A stretch of 41,719 nucleotides of DNA from an uncultured Eubacteriales bacterium (GTDB lineage Bacteria; Bacillota; Clostridia; Christensenellales; Aristaeellaceae): NCBI GenBank assembly GCA_900542395.1, contig UQNM01000010.1:1-41719 (forward strand). The letters are read 5' to 3'. The notes beneath the pieces are model-generated. The model saw only the letters and a program-made list of their open reading frames with translations. It did not search any database and was not told the DNA's origin. The stretch's first letter is position 1; each line of letters starts with the position of its first letter. Positions 7,868-14,995 of the stretch are shown piece after piece. Position numbers and translations under genes: made by a program.

Positions 7868-8665
7868 TTACAGCTTCAAGACGGCGTTTTTGATGTCCGT
7901 GATGAACATGTGCCCCGGTGCGTGGGTGATGACGAACGGCGGTTTGGAGTGCATGACGACGGCCTGCGGGGTTACGCCGCAGGGCCAGAAGACCGGCACC
8001 TCGCCCTCGCGGATGGTCACCGCGTCGCCGTAATCCGGGTGCGCGAGATTACGAATACCGATGGCCTCCGGAAAACCGATTTGAACCGGCATGCCGTGGA
8101 CGCGCGGCATCTGCGCCGTGATGGCGACGGCGGCGGGCACGAGCGCATGCGGAATCGGCCGCATGCTGACGACCATGTTGCCGGAGAACACGCCCGCGGG
8201 CGCGCAGGGGATGTTCGTGTTATACATCGGCACGTTCACGCCCTCCTCAATCTGGCGGACGGGAATACCCGCTTCGAGCAGCGCGCTCTCAAACGAAAAG
8301 CTGCACCCGATCAGGAAGCTGACGAGCTGACGGCTCGGATCGTCAAAAAACCGCGATACGTCGGTATACTCGCCCGTCATCACGCCGTCTTCATAGACGC
8401 GGTATTTCGGAATATCGCGCGCAATGTCGCTGCCCTCGCCGAAGACGGGGAAGGTGCGGCTGCCCGCGTCCGCCACCTCGAGCAGCGGACAGGATTTCGG
8501 GTTGCGCTGGCAGAACAGCAGAAAATCCCACGCCAGTTCCCTGGGGAGAACGACGAGGTTGCCCTGCGCGTAGCCGTCGCACATGCCCGTGGTCGGCGAG
8601 GTGATTTGCCCCGCCCGGATGAGGGCGCGCACGTCCTTCGGGCGGGCGGATGCGTAATCAGTCAT
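7868..8665 (-). CDS. DUF1445 (YcsI-type) putative hydro-lyase, half of a split D-glutamate cyclase
   Basis: A 265-residue protein of the YcsI/DUF1445 family; conserved stretches include TTGMCDGYAQGN, FLIGCSFSFE, MYNTNIPC, MVVSMRPIP and HAPGHMFITD. In the mitochondrial enzyme DGLUCY (D-glutamate cyclase, D-glutamate to 5-oxo-D-proline) a DUF1445 domain is fused to a DUF4392 domain. Here DUF4392 is encoded separately as the first gene of the same operon. The start overlaps the end of pxpC by 8 bases and has GGAGG upstream. The annotation 'hydro-lyase' is historical; supplying part of a cyclase is the inference that fits the neighbours. Confidence 0.88.
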   Translation of the reverse strand: MTDYASARPKDVRALIRAGQITSPTTGMCDGYAQGNLVVLPRELAWDFLLFCQRNPKSCPLLEVADAGSRTFPVFGEGSDIARDIPKYRVYEDGVMTGEYTDVSRFFDDPSRQLVSFLIGCSFSFESALLEAGIPVRQIEEGVNVPMYNTNIPCAPAGVFSGNMVVSMRPIPHALVPAAVAITAQMPRVHGMPVQIGFPEAIGIRNLAHPDYGDAVTIREGEVPVFWPCGVTPQAVVMHSKPPFVITHAPGHMFITDIKNAVLKL

Positions 8666-9665
8666 GGTCGATCGCCTCCTTGAGATACGTCCATTTTTCT
8701 TTTTCCTTCCGGCAGGCCGCCGCGCCCTCTTCCACGCTCACGACGCGGAAGCCGACGAGCTGGCCGGGACGAACCTGCGCCAGCGCCGGGATGTCGCAGG
8801 GGATCACCGTCGCGATTTTGGCATAGCCGCCGGTGCTCTGGTGGTCGGCGAGCATCACAATCGGCTGGCCGTTGGCGGAAACCTGCACCGAACCCTCGAC
8901 AATGCCATCCGAGAGGATGTCCACACCCGCCTTGGCCTCGATCGGCGCGCCGCTGAGCTTGGCGGCCATGCGGTTGGAATCCTGCGTGACGGTGTAGAGC
9001 GCGGATTTGAAATCAAAAAGACCCTTTTCGGTGAAGGCGTCGTCCTGCGGGCCGAGCACGACGCGAAGCAGCGGGAATTTCTGCGCGCCGATGAAGCCGT
9101 GCGGGCTCAGCGTGGCCATCGCCCAATCTTCCAGCACGACGGCTTCCAGACGTTTTTTCAGCGGCTTATACCGCTCCTGCGGCAATTCGAACGCGCGCAG
9201 AACGGGCAGAACGTCGCCCGCCTTGAGCGCGCGGCCGCTCAGCCCGCCGATATGGCATTTGAGATCGGTCGAGCGGCTGCCGAGGACGGGGCGGATGTCA
9301 AACCCGCCGAACACGGCCAGATAGCCGCGCAGGCCGGAAGAAAGCATGCCGATTTCCAGCGTGTCGCCGGGGGCGAGCAGCAGCGGCTCGAACATGGAAA
9401 CGCGCTTCCCGTTGACGATCGGCAAAACCGTGCCGCCGGTCAGTGCGACGAGCGTATAATCCGCCGCGCGGACGGTCGGCCCGCAAAGCGTATACTCAAG
9501 CCCCGCGACATGCGGACAGCCGCCGTTGCCGCAGAGCAGATTCGCCAGCGCCAGCGCGTATTTATCGCATGCGCCGCACTCGGGATAGCCCTCCGCCTGA
9601 TGGCCGTGGCGGCCAAAGTCCTGAACGGTGGTCAGCGGCCCGGGCGAAACGATGTTAAGCGCCAT
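8658..9665 (-). CDS. pxpC: 5-oxoprolinase subunit C (biotin-dependent carboxyltransferase-like, KipA family)
   Basis: A 335-residue subunit of PxpABC. The N terminus LNIVSPGPLTTVQDFGRHG is the family hallmark, with GACDKYALALANLLCGN, the VLGSRSTDL segment and the C-terminal DHQSTGGYAKIATVI. The domain resembles the carboxyltransferase AHS2 domain of urea amidolyase. ATG 9665 is preferred over a start 12 codons upstream because GAGGAGG precedes it and the family begins here. It overlaps the end of pxpB by 11 bases and the DUF1445 gene by 8, showing tight translational coupling. Confidence 0.95.
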   Translation of the reverse strand: MALNIVSPGPLTTVQDFGRHGHQAEGYPECGACDKYALALANLLCGNGGCPHVAGLEYTLCGPTVRAADYTLVALTGGTVLPIVNGKRVSMFEPLLLAPGDTLEIGMLSSGLRGYLAVFGGFDIRPVLGSRSTDLKCHIGGLSGRALKAGDVLPVLRAFELPQERYKPLKKRLEAVVLEDWAMATLSPHGFIGAQKFPLLRVVLGPQDDAFTEKGLFDFKSALYTVTQDSNRMAAKLSGAPIEAKAGVDILSDGIVEGSVQVSANGQPIVMLADHQSTGGYAKIATVIPCDIPALAQVRPGQLVGFRVVSVEEGAAACRKEKEKWTYLKEAIDHD

Positions 9666-10350
9666 GGCGTTTCGCCTCCTCGCGTTTTTGGATGCGTTCA
9701 AACTCGCCTTCGTCGATGGGAACGAAGCGGATGCGGTCGCCCGCCGCGTAGGGCAGCGGCTCGCCGGGGGCGAAGAGCGTCAGCGGGGTTCGGCCGATGA
9801 GCTGCCAGCCGCCGGGGGATTCCATCGGATAAATGCCGGTCTGCTTGCCGCCGATGCCCACGCTGCCCGACGGGATGCGCGTGCGCGGGGTGGAAAGGCG
9901 CGGGGTATGCAGCCGCTCGTCCAGCCCGCCCAGATACGGAAAGCCCGGCAGAAAGCCGAGCATATAGATGCGATAGGGCTGGCCGCTGTGCAGGGCGATG
10001 ACCTCCCGCTCGGTCATGCCCGCGTGCCGGGCCACGAAGGGCAGATCCTCGCCGTAAGCCCCGCCGTAGCAGACGGGGATTTCGACGATTTTGCCCTCCG
10101 TTACCGCCGCGGCGGAAATCTGCCGCTCCAGCGCGCGCAGCGTGCCGCAGAGCGCATCGTAATCGGTCAGAAACGGATCGTATTTGACGAGCAGCGAGGC
10201 GTAGGCGGGGACGGTTTCCTCCAGACCGCAGATGTGCGCGTGCTCAACCGCTTCCCTGAGCGCGGCAACCTGAGCGCCGGTTTCCGAGCGGATGGCGTTG
10301 CCGAGCACGGCCAGAACGCCGCCGACGCCGACGGGGCGCAGTTCCATCAT
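9655..10350 (-). CDS. pxpB: 5-oxoprolinase subunit B (KipI family)
   Basis: A 231-residue AHS1/KipI-type subunit of PxpABC. Recognisable parts are the N-terminal RPVGVGGVLAVLGN, the central PVCYGGAYGEDLPFVA, the HSGQPYRIYMLGFLPGFPYL stretch, and PSGSVGIGGKQTGIYP followed by SPGGWQLIGRTPL. In Bacillus the homologue KipI also inhibits the sporulation kinase KinA, so a regulatory side role in a spore former is conceivable. Two adjacent ATG codons could serve as start; the first (10350) has AAGGA six bases upstream. Confidence 0.95.
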   Translation of the reverse strand: MMELRPVGVGGVLAVLGNAIRSETGAQVAALREAVEHAHICGLEETVPAYASLLVKYDPFLTDYDALCGTLRALERQISAAAVTEGKIVEIPVCYGGAYGEDLPFVARHAGMTEREVIALHSGQPYRIYMLGFLPGFPYLGGLDERLHTPRLSTPRTRIPSGSVGIGGKQTGIYPMESPGGWQLIGRTPLTLFAPGEPLPYAAGDRIRFVPIDEGEFERIQKREEAKRHGA

Positions 10351-10359
10351 ATCACATCC

Positions 10360-11424
10360 TTACTCAAAAAAGTGCTTGGCCAAAACCGGCCCGAACCAGC
10401 GGTCGGAATTGTGCGAATAGCGGAGCGCGTAATCGGTGCACTGGCGCATCAGGCTGAGGATGGAGACGTTCATCTTCAGGTTGAAGCCGTCGATGCCGGG
10501 CAGCAGCGAGCCGGTCATGTCGATCATGCCGCTGCGGGCGGCGGTGCGCATGACCTCGGCTTCCATCTCCTCGGTGTGCAGAATGTCGATGTTGCGCAGC
10601 AGATACGCCAGCGCGGCCATCAGGCCGTAACAGCCCCAATCGGAGCAGGTCGCGGTGATGATGCTGTCCGTCGTGGACGCGGCCAGAATACCGCCCTTGC
10701 AGCCGCAGCTGCACTCGCCGTGCGCGGTGAAGGGCACGAAGGAGCGGATGTGATCGGCGATTTTGCCCATGCCGATTTCATTGCCGAGGTCGCCGATGGC
10801 CACGCTCGGCACGCCCTGTGCGCGCAGCTTCTCCCAAAGCGCGAGGCTCTTGGCTTCCAGCGCGGAGACGTCCAGCCCGCCCGCGTTGTGGTAAACGCCG
10901 ACGTCGTTCGCCCCCGGCGCTTCGATGGAGATGACGGCGGCGGGCATGCCCTGCGCGAGCAGCGCGTCGGCCTCGTCCCCGGCACGGTTGGCATCCTTGG
11001 TGAAGCGCTGAACGCCCATGCTCATGGGCAGCTCGAGCACGTCGGCGATATCCTCATAGATGTGCAGCCCGACGACGGCGGCGCAGTTTTTGACGGCCTG
11101 CACGCTGTCTTCCGGGCAGACGATGATCGGCTTTGCGCCGAAGGCCAGCACGAGCGCGCGGGCGAGCAGCATGGAGGAAACCATGCCGTCCATCTCCGGC
11201 ACCTTATGCGGCAGGAGCACAAAGCCCGTCAGGATATAGACCAGATCGCCGGGCTTGACCGCGTCCACGAGCGTCTGCGCGGCGTGCATGGTCAGCGGTT
11301 CGCCCGTCGCCTTGCGGCTCCCGGCGTAGAGGATGCGGCAGACGCCGTAGCCCCGCGGATCGAGATTCATCAGGGCATCGAGGTTTTCCCCCACATTTCG
11401 TTTTTCCAGTTCATCGCGGTTCAT
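10360..11424 (-). CDS. DUF4392 protein, half of a split D-glutamate cyclase
   Basis: A 354-residue cytoplasmic protein matching the DUF4392 domain found in the C-terminal part of D-glutamate cyclase (DGLUCY). Features: VYILTGFVLLPHKVPEMDG near residue 65, IEAPGANDVGVYHNAGG in the middle, IGDLGNEIGMGKI, and a Cys cluster GECSCGCKGG that could bind a metal. First gene of the operon; AAGGAGG lies ahead of the ATG and a promoter at 11463-11491. With DUF1445 encoded three genes downstream, the two DGLUCY halves are separate proteins here. The reaction is expected to be D-glutamate to 5-oxo-D-proline plus water. Confidence 0.88.
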   Translation of the reverse strand: MNRDELEKRNVGENLDALMNLDPRGYGVCRILYAGSRKATGEPLTMHAAQTLVDAVKPGDLVYILTGFVLLPHKVPEMDGMVSSMLLARALVLAFGAKPIIVCPEDSVQAVKNCAAVVGLHIYEDIADVLELPMSMGVQRFTKDANRAGDEADALLAQGMPAAVISIEAPGANDVGVYHNAGGLDVSALEAKSLALWEKLRAQGVPSVAIGDLGNEIGMGKIADHIRSFVPFTAHGECSCGCKGGILAASTTDSIITATCSDWGCYGLMAALAYLLRNIDILHTEEMEAEVMRTAARSGMIDMTGSLLPGIDGFNLKMNVSILSLMRQCTDYALRYSHNSDRWFGPVLAKHFFE

Positions 11425-11462
11425 TGCGGCGCCTCCTTGTTGTGTTATGCAAAGATGAACAC

Positions 11463-11491
11463 ATTATACATGCACGAAATGGAAAAATCAA
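11463..11491 (-). promoter_or_regulatory. Promoter of the D-glutamate cyclase/oxoprolinase operon
   Basis: On the minus strand, TTGATT (11491-11486), a 17-base spacer and a perfect TATAAT (11468-11463) lie about 40 bases before the DUF4392 start. A second weaker pair, TTGACA (11537-11532) with TTCAAT (11514-11509), lies just upstream. Confidence 0.75.
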
Positions 11492-11494
11492 GAA

Positions 11495-11600
11495 GATAAG
11501 TGCTTAAAATTGAATTTTTCAAAATCGAATATGTCAAAAATGAAAACAAAGAACAGTAAATGAGCAAATTCGAAATTTTGCGCAAATTCCGATAACGGGC
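11495..11600. other. AT-rich stretch with partial palindromes upstream of the operon promoter
   Basis: This segment is strikingly AT-rich compared with the GC-rich surroundings. It contains TTCAAAATCGAA, TGTCAAAAATGA and CAAATTCGAAATTTTG, a near palindrome. It may be an operator or UP-element region. No coding sequence was recognised. Confidence 0.4.
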
Positions 11601-11610
11601 GCGCCTGCCT

Positions 11611-11725
11611 GACTCCTTCAGTCACGGCTGCGCCGTGCCAGACCTTCGGCGTTCCGCTCGCCTGCCTCCCGCACCGCGGGCGGCAAGCTCCACGCCCTCG
11701 AAGAGGGAGCCTTTGGGGGGGTTTT
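11611..11725. repeat. CTCCCTC-type palindromic repeat, diverged copy
   Basis: Contains ACTCCTTCAGTCACGGC, the hairpin CACGGC-TGC-GCCGTG and, at the end, GCCCTCGAAGAGGGAGCC. These words recur at 13651-13725 and 35886-35936, marking a dispersed repeat family. From 11726 to 11850 only another short CCCTCTTAGAGGG hairpin is visible. Confidence 0.55.
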
Positions 11726-11850
11726 CGGTCTAGGCAATAAATCAAATGGATTTCTCTAAGGTTTCGGCGGTGAAGAGACAATACCTCCCTCTTAGAGGGA
11801 CGTTTGAAATCGGCGCCGCCTGTGGCAGAATCAGCCGATGAAAACGCCGA

Positions 11851-11914
11851 AGGTTGGCTGCCGAAAGGCAGACGGAAGGAGAAAAAACGCGCCGCCCGGA
11901 AATAAGGCGGCGCG
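11851..11914 (-). terminator. Intrinsic terminator with conserved downstream hairpin
   Basis: On the minus strand, CGCGCCGCC and GGCGGCGCG (11906-11914 with 11888-11896) form a 9-pair stem followed by TTTTTT. A second small hairpin, CTGCC-GAAA-GGCAG at 11858-11871, lies beyond it. It ends the ACP/M18 transcript. A near copy of the whole module lies at 16571-16633. Confidence 0.8.
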
Positions 11915-11945
11915 CGATTGGATAGAATGAAGCGGGGGTGAAAAT

Positions 11946-12077
11946 ATGCTGCTTGCTTTTGTCCTCTGTCTGGGGTTTGCCGCAATCGTCCTTCTGGCCG
12001 TCGCGCTGTGCCGCATCTCCGCGCATGCGGAGGAGATGGAGCGCCGCTGCCGGGAGGAGAAGGATCAGACGAGCTGA
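11946..12077 (+). CDS. 43-residue single-pass membrane peptide
   Basis: An ATG preceded by GGGGGTGAAAAT opens a 43-codon frame. Residues 2-21 are hydrophobic (MLLAFVLCLGFAAIVLLAVA), followed by a charged tail rich in Glu, Arg and Lys (EEMERRCREEKDQTS). This is the composition of a small membrane protein with its tail in the cytoplasm. It sits between the minus-strand terminator and the 3' end of the M18 gene, which it overlaps by 13 bases. A TAGAAT word at 11923-11928 could be a -10 site, but no good -35 is visible. Expression is unproven. Confidence 0.45.
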   Translation: MLLAFVLCLGFAAIVLLAVALCRISAHAEEMERRCREEKDQTS

Positions 12078-13372
12078 TATTCGCCGTCGGCCGAGGTGAT
12101 GATGTCCGTCTTGTAGAACTGGCGGAGCGCGCGGATCATGTAATCCACATCGGCGCAGCCCGCCGTTTCATAGCTGGCGTGCATCGCAAGCTGAGCCAAG
12201 CCGATATCCACGGTGTTCATGGATACGTGCGCGTTGGAGAGGTTGCCGAGCGTCGAGCCGCCGGGAATATCCGAGCGGTTGGCGAAGTGCTGAACCGGAA
12301 CGCCCGCCTTGGCGCAGATTTCCGAAAAAACCGCGTCGGAAACCGCGTCGGTGGTGTATTTCTGGTTGGCGTTGTGCTTGATGACCACGCCGCCGTTCAT
12401 AACCGTGCGGTTCAGGTCGTCGTATTTCTCCGGGTGGTTGGGGTGGACGGCGTGCGCGTTATCCGCTGAAACCATGAAGCTGGCGGCCAGCGCCGCGCGA
12501 ACCTGCGCATCCGACAGGCCGAGGGCGCAGAGCGCGCGCGTCAGCACGTCGCCCAGCAGCGTGGAATCCGCGCCCTGTTTGGAGAGACTGCCGACCTCCT
12601 CGTTGTCAAACACCGCGCAGACGTTCACATGGCCGGCCGCCGGGGCGGCGATGAACGCGGCGAGGGAGGTATACGCGCACTCCAGATCGTCGATGCGCGG
12701 GCAGGAGAAGAATTCCTCGTTCGCGCCCCAGACGCTCGCGGGGGTGCGGTTGTAGAGGAACAGGTCGCAGGCCACGACGTCTTCTTCCTTTGCGCCGGCC
12801 TTCGCGGCGATTTCGGCGGCCAGCGCGCCCTTCGCGTCCTTGCCGCCGAAGAGCGGGAGCATGTCCGTCTGCGGGTTGTAGCTGTAGCCGCTGTTGATGT
12901 CGCGGTTGAAGTGGATCGGCATGTTCGGAATCAGCGCCGCGTCGCGGTTAAGGTCGATCAGCCGGGTGACCAGCCTGCCGTCCTCCCGCACGAGCGCGCG
13001 CCCGGCGATGGAGAGCGGCCGATCAAACCACGTGGACATAATCATCCCGCCGTAGGGCTCCACATCCAGCCGGATGTACGCGCCCGCCGCCTCGCCCTCG
13101 GCATGCGCCTTGAGCTTGAAGGTCGGGGAATCGCCGTGGCTGGCGACGATCTGGCAGTGGGTGAAGCCGTTTTCCGGCACGGCGAAGGCGACGAGCGCCG
13201 AGCGGTTGCGCGTGACATAATAGCGCCCGCCGGGGAGAATCTCCCAAGCCTCGTGCTCGCTCAAACGGGTGAAGCCCGCCGCGTCCAGCATGTCGCAGGC
13301 CTGCTGCGTCGCCTGAAACACCGTCGGGGAATGGGCGACGTAATCAAGAAAGGAAGCGACTTCCTGCTTCAT
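12065..13372 (-). CDS. M18 family aminopeptidase
   Basis: A 435-residue zinc metallopeptidase of the M18 (aspartyl aminopeptidase) family. Visible signatures: ASHGDSPTFKLK with a metal-binding His and Asp, DLNRDAALIPNMPIHFNRD, the FDNEEVGSLSKQGADS stretch with the Glu-Glu pair, SADNAHAVHPNHPEKYD and SNAHVSMNTVDIG. It removes N-terminal (acidic) residues from peptides in the cytoplasm. ATG 13372 is preferred to a GTG three codons upstream because CGAGGAG precedes it. It starts 5 bases after the ACP stop, so it is translated from the ACP message; whether it serves the acylation pathway is unclear. Confidence 0.93.
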   Translation of the reverse strand: MKQEVASFLDYVAHSPTVFQATQQACDMLDAAGFTRLSEHEAWEILPGGRYYVTRNRSALVAFAVPENGFTHCQIVASHGDSPTFKLKAHAEGEAAGAYIRLDVEPYGGMIMSTWFDRPLSIAGRALVREDGRLVTRLIDLNRDAALIPNMPIHFNRDINSGYSYNPQTDMLPLFGGKDAKGALAAEIAAKAGAKEEDVVACDLFLYNRTPASVWGANEEFFSCPRIDDLECAYTSLAAFIAAPAAGHVNVCAVFDNEEVGSLSKQGADSTLLGDVLTRALCALGLSDAQVRAALAASFMVSADNAHAVHPNHPEKYDDLNRTVMNGGVVIKHNANQKYTTDAVSDAVFSEICAKAGVPVQHFANRSDIPGGSTLGNLSNAHVSMNTVDIGLAQLAMHASYETAGCADVDYMIRALRQFYKTDIITSADGEYQLV

Positions 13373-13377
13373 GGTTA

Positions 13378-13608
13378 TCACTCCTCGGACAGGCGCGCGA
13401 CCATCGCGGCCATCGCGTCTACACTGTTGAAGTTCTCCGGGATGATCTCGGTCGCCGGGATGGAGATGTCGAACTCGTCGTTCAGCGCGCCGATGAGCTG
13501 GATGATATCCAGCGAGGAGAGGATGCCGTCGTCGATCAGGGTTTCGCAGGTGTCAAAGTCAACGTCCTCGCCGATGTCTTCGAGGATTTCAAGAATGGTG
13601 TCACGCAT
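13378..13608 (-). CDS. Acyl/aminoacyl carrier protein (DltC-like)
   Basis: A 76-residue acidic four-helix carrier protein. The motif DDGILSSLDIIQL at about residues 26-38 places the phosphopantetheine-accepting serine at S32. The DGILSSLDI form is closer to DltC and to aminoacyl carrier proteins of biosynthetic clusters than to fatty-acid AcpP (DSLD). AAGGAG precedes the ATG. The gene lies 229 bases downstream of the decarboxylase gene, with repeats in between, and directly upstream of the M18 gene. It is the obvious partner for the ligase at 14988-16532. Confidence 0.88.
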   Translation of the reverse strand: MRDTILEILEDIGEDVDFDTCETLIDDGILSSLDIIQLIGALNDEFDISIPATEIIPENFNSVDAMAAMVARLSEE

Positions 13609-13650
13609 AGTTGTATTCTCCTTTTTATTGAATTCCTTTAGTTGTTTTGC

Positions 13651-13725
13651 GCTCGACTCCTTCAGTCGCTTCGCGCTGACTCCCTCGGTCGCTTCGCGCC
13701 AGCTCCCTCAAGGAGGGAGCTCTTG
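13651..13725. repeat. CTCCCTC-type palindromic repeat
   Basis: GACTCCTTCAGTCGCTTCGCG, a related second block and AGCTCCCT-CAAGG-AGGGAGCT at 13701-13721 form a compound palindrome between decarboxylase and ACP genes. It shares words with 11611-11725 and 35886-35936. Confidence 0.65.
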
Positions 13726-13790
13726 GTTGCTGTCCAATAATTGAGTAGCGCTTATTTGTTGTCGATGATAAAACCGATAGGGGAAATCCA

Positions 13791-13836
13791 AGAACCTCAG
13801 GTTCTTGGTGGGGTTTGGGGCAAAGCCCCAAAAAAC
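13791..13836 (-). terminator. Double-hairpin element after the decarboxylase gene
   Basis: Two adjacent hairpins, CCAAGAACC-TCA-GGTTCTTGG and TTGGGGC-AAA-GCCCCAA, abut the decarboxylase stop. The architecture (hairpin, TGGGG, hairpin) is the same as in the core of the elements at 26030 and 29437 but the first stem differs in sequence. The hairpins could stop or slow minus-strand transcription before the ACP gene. Confidence 0.5.
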
Positions 13837-13837
13837 G

Positions 13838-14995
13838 TCACTCGTGGTTCAGCGTCCAGCTATGCACGACGTCGCGCGCCAGCCGGTCGCCGGTTTCGCC
13901 GCGCAGAATAATGCGCGGCATGTCGCGGCTCAGGAAGAGCGCCGGCCCCTCCGTCACCGAATACGCGCCGATGTTCATAAACGCCAGCACATCGCCCTGT
14001 TCGAGGGGATGCAGCTCCGCCTTGCGGACGAGCACATCCGCCGTCGTGCACAGGCTGCCGCACAGCGCCCACGGCTGCATATCGCCCTCGCGCGCGGGTG
14101 ACTGCTCGATGATCGGCACGCGCATGCCCATGTTGCCGCCGAGATAGTTGACGTGGTGAATACCGCCGTCCACAATGGCGTAGGCCGTGCCGCCGTTCAC
14201 CTTGGTATCGACCACGCGGGTCAGGTACGCGCCGCATTCGGAGGCGAAGAAGCGCCCCATTTCAATCGTCAGTTCGCAATGTGCGGCCAGCGCGGCCAGA
14301 TCGGGAGCCAATTCGCGAATCGGCGCGAGCGTGTCGCTGTGATCCTCGTGGCTGAAATACGGGAAATACAGGCCGGGACCGTATTCCACGCGGACGGTTT
14401 CCATGCCGTATTCCGCTTTCAGCCGGTCGGCCAGCGCGCAGAGCATGGCAAGCTCCTTGCGCTGCCCATCCAGCTTTTTGCGCTGGGTGCCGGAAAAATA
14501 GTGAACGCCCTCGATGCGAATACCGGGGGTGGCGGCGCGACGGTCGAGCGCGGCGAAGAAATCCCGCTCGTCCATGCCGAACTGAGAACCCGCCGTCAGC
14601 CGCAGCAGCACGGGGTAAACCCTGCCGCGCGAGCGCGCGGCCTCGTCGATCAGGCGAACGTGCAGCGGGGATTCGCAGGTGAAGCGCGTCACGCCCAAAT
14701 CCATGGCGCGTTCCACGTCCGCCCTCGTCTTGTTCACGCCGGAAAAGAGCACCATGTCGGGGGAAACGCCCTGCTGACGGCAGATTTCCAGCTCGCCGGG
14801 GCTGCATACCTCGAGCATGCCGACCAGACGGCGCATCGCCGGAATGAGAAACGGGTTCGCCTTGATGGAATAGCAGAGGCGGATATCTTCGGGCACGATG
14901 GCGCGCACGGCTTTCATGCGGCGCGCGAGCTGCACCTCGTCAAAGACGAAGCACGGCGTGCCGAAGCGCTCTGCGACGGAAAAGAGGTTATCCAT
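13838..14995 (-). CDS. PLP fold-type III amino-acid decarboxylase (LysA/BtrK-like)
   Basis: A 385-residue enzyme with an alanine-racemase-like barrel and C-terminal beta domain. LCYSIKANPF holds the PLP lysine K45. EVCSPGELEICRQQG, the HYFSGTQ segment, ECGAYLTRVVDTK and CGSLCTTADVL are typical of the diaminopimelate/ornithine decarboxylase group rather than of alanine racemase. Known relatives act on free amino acids (LysA) or on carrier-bound glutamate (BtrK in butirosin synthesis). The start overlaps the ligase stop by 8 bases (ATG 14995, AAGGAGG upstream), so the two are coupled. This pairing suggests that it works on the amino acid the ligase activates, or on its carrier-bound form. Confidence 0.85.
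   Translation of the reverse strand: MDNLFSVAERFGTPCFVFDEVQLARRMKAVRAIVPEDIRLCYSIKANPFLIPAMRRLVGMLEVCSPGELEICRQQGVSPDMVLFSGVNKTRADVERAMDLGVTRFTCESPLHVRLIDEAARSRGRVYPVLLRLTAGSQFGMDERDFFAALDRRAATPGIRIEGVHYFSGTQRKKLDGQRKELAMLCALADRLKAEYGMETVRVEYGPGLYFPYFSHEDHSDTLAPIRELAPDLAALAAHCELTIEMGRFFASECGAYLTRVVDTKVNGGTAYAIVDGGIHHVNYLGGNMGMRVPIIEQSPAREGDMQPWALCGSLCTTADVLVRKAELHPLEQGDVLAFMNIGAYSVTEGPALFLSRDMPRIILRGETGDRLARDVVHSWTLNHE

Noticed and set aside
9628..11499. A 623-codon plus-strand open frame opposite pxpB and the DUF4392 gene
   Set aside because: No domain, biased composition, and fully overlapped by two well-supported genes.
13838..14995. Alanine racemase assignment for the PLP fold-III enzyme
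   Set aside because: It would fit a D-alanine pathway, but the motifs (EVCSPGELEI, CGSLCTTADVL) belong to the decarboxylase group.
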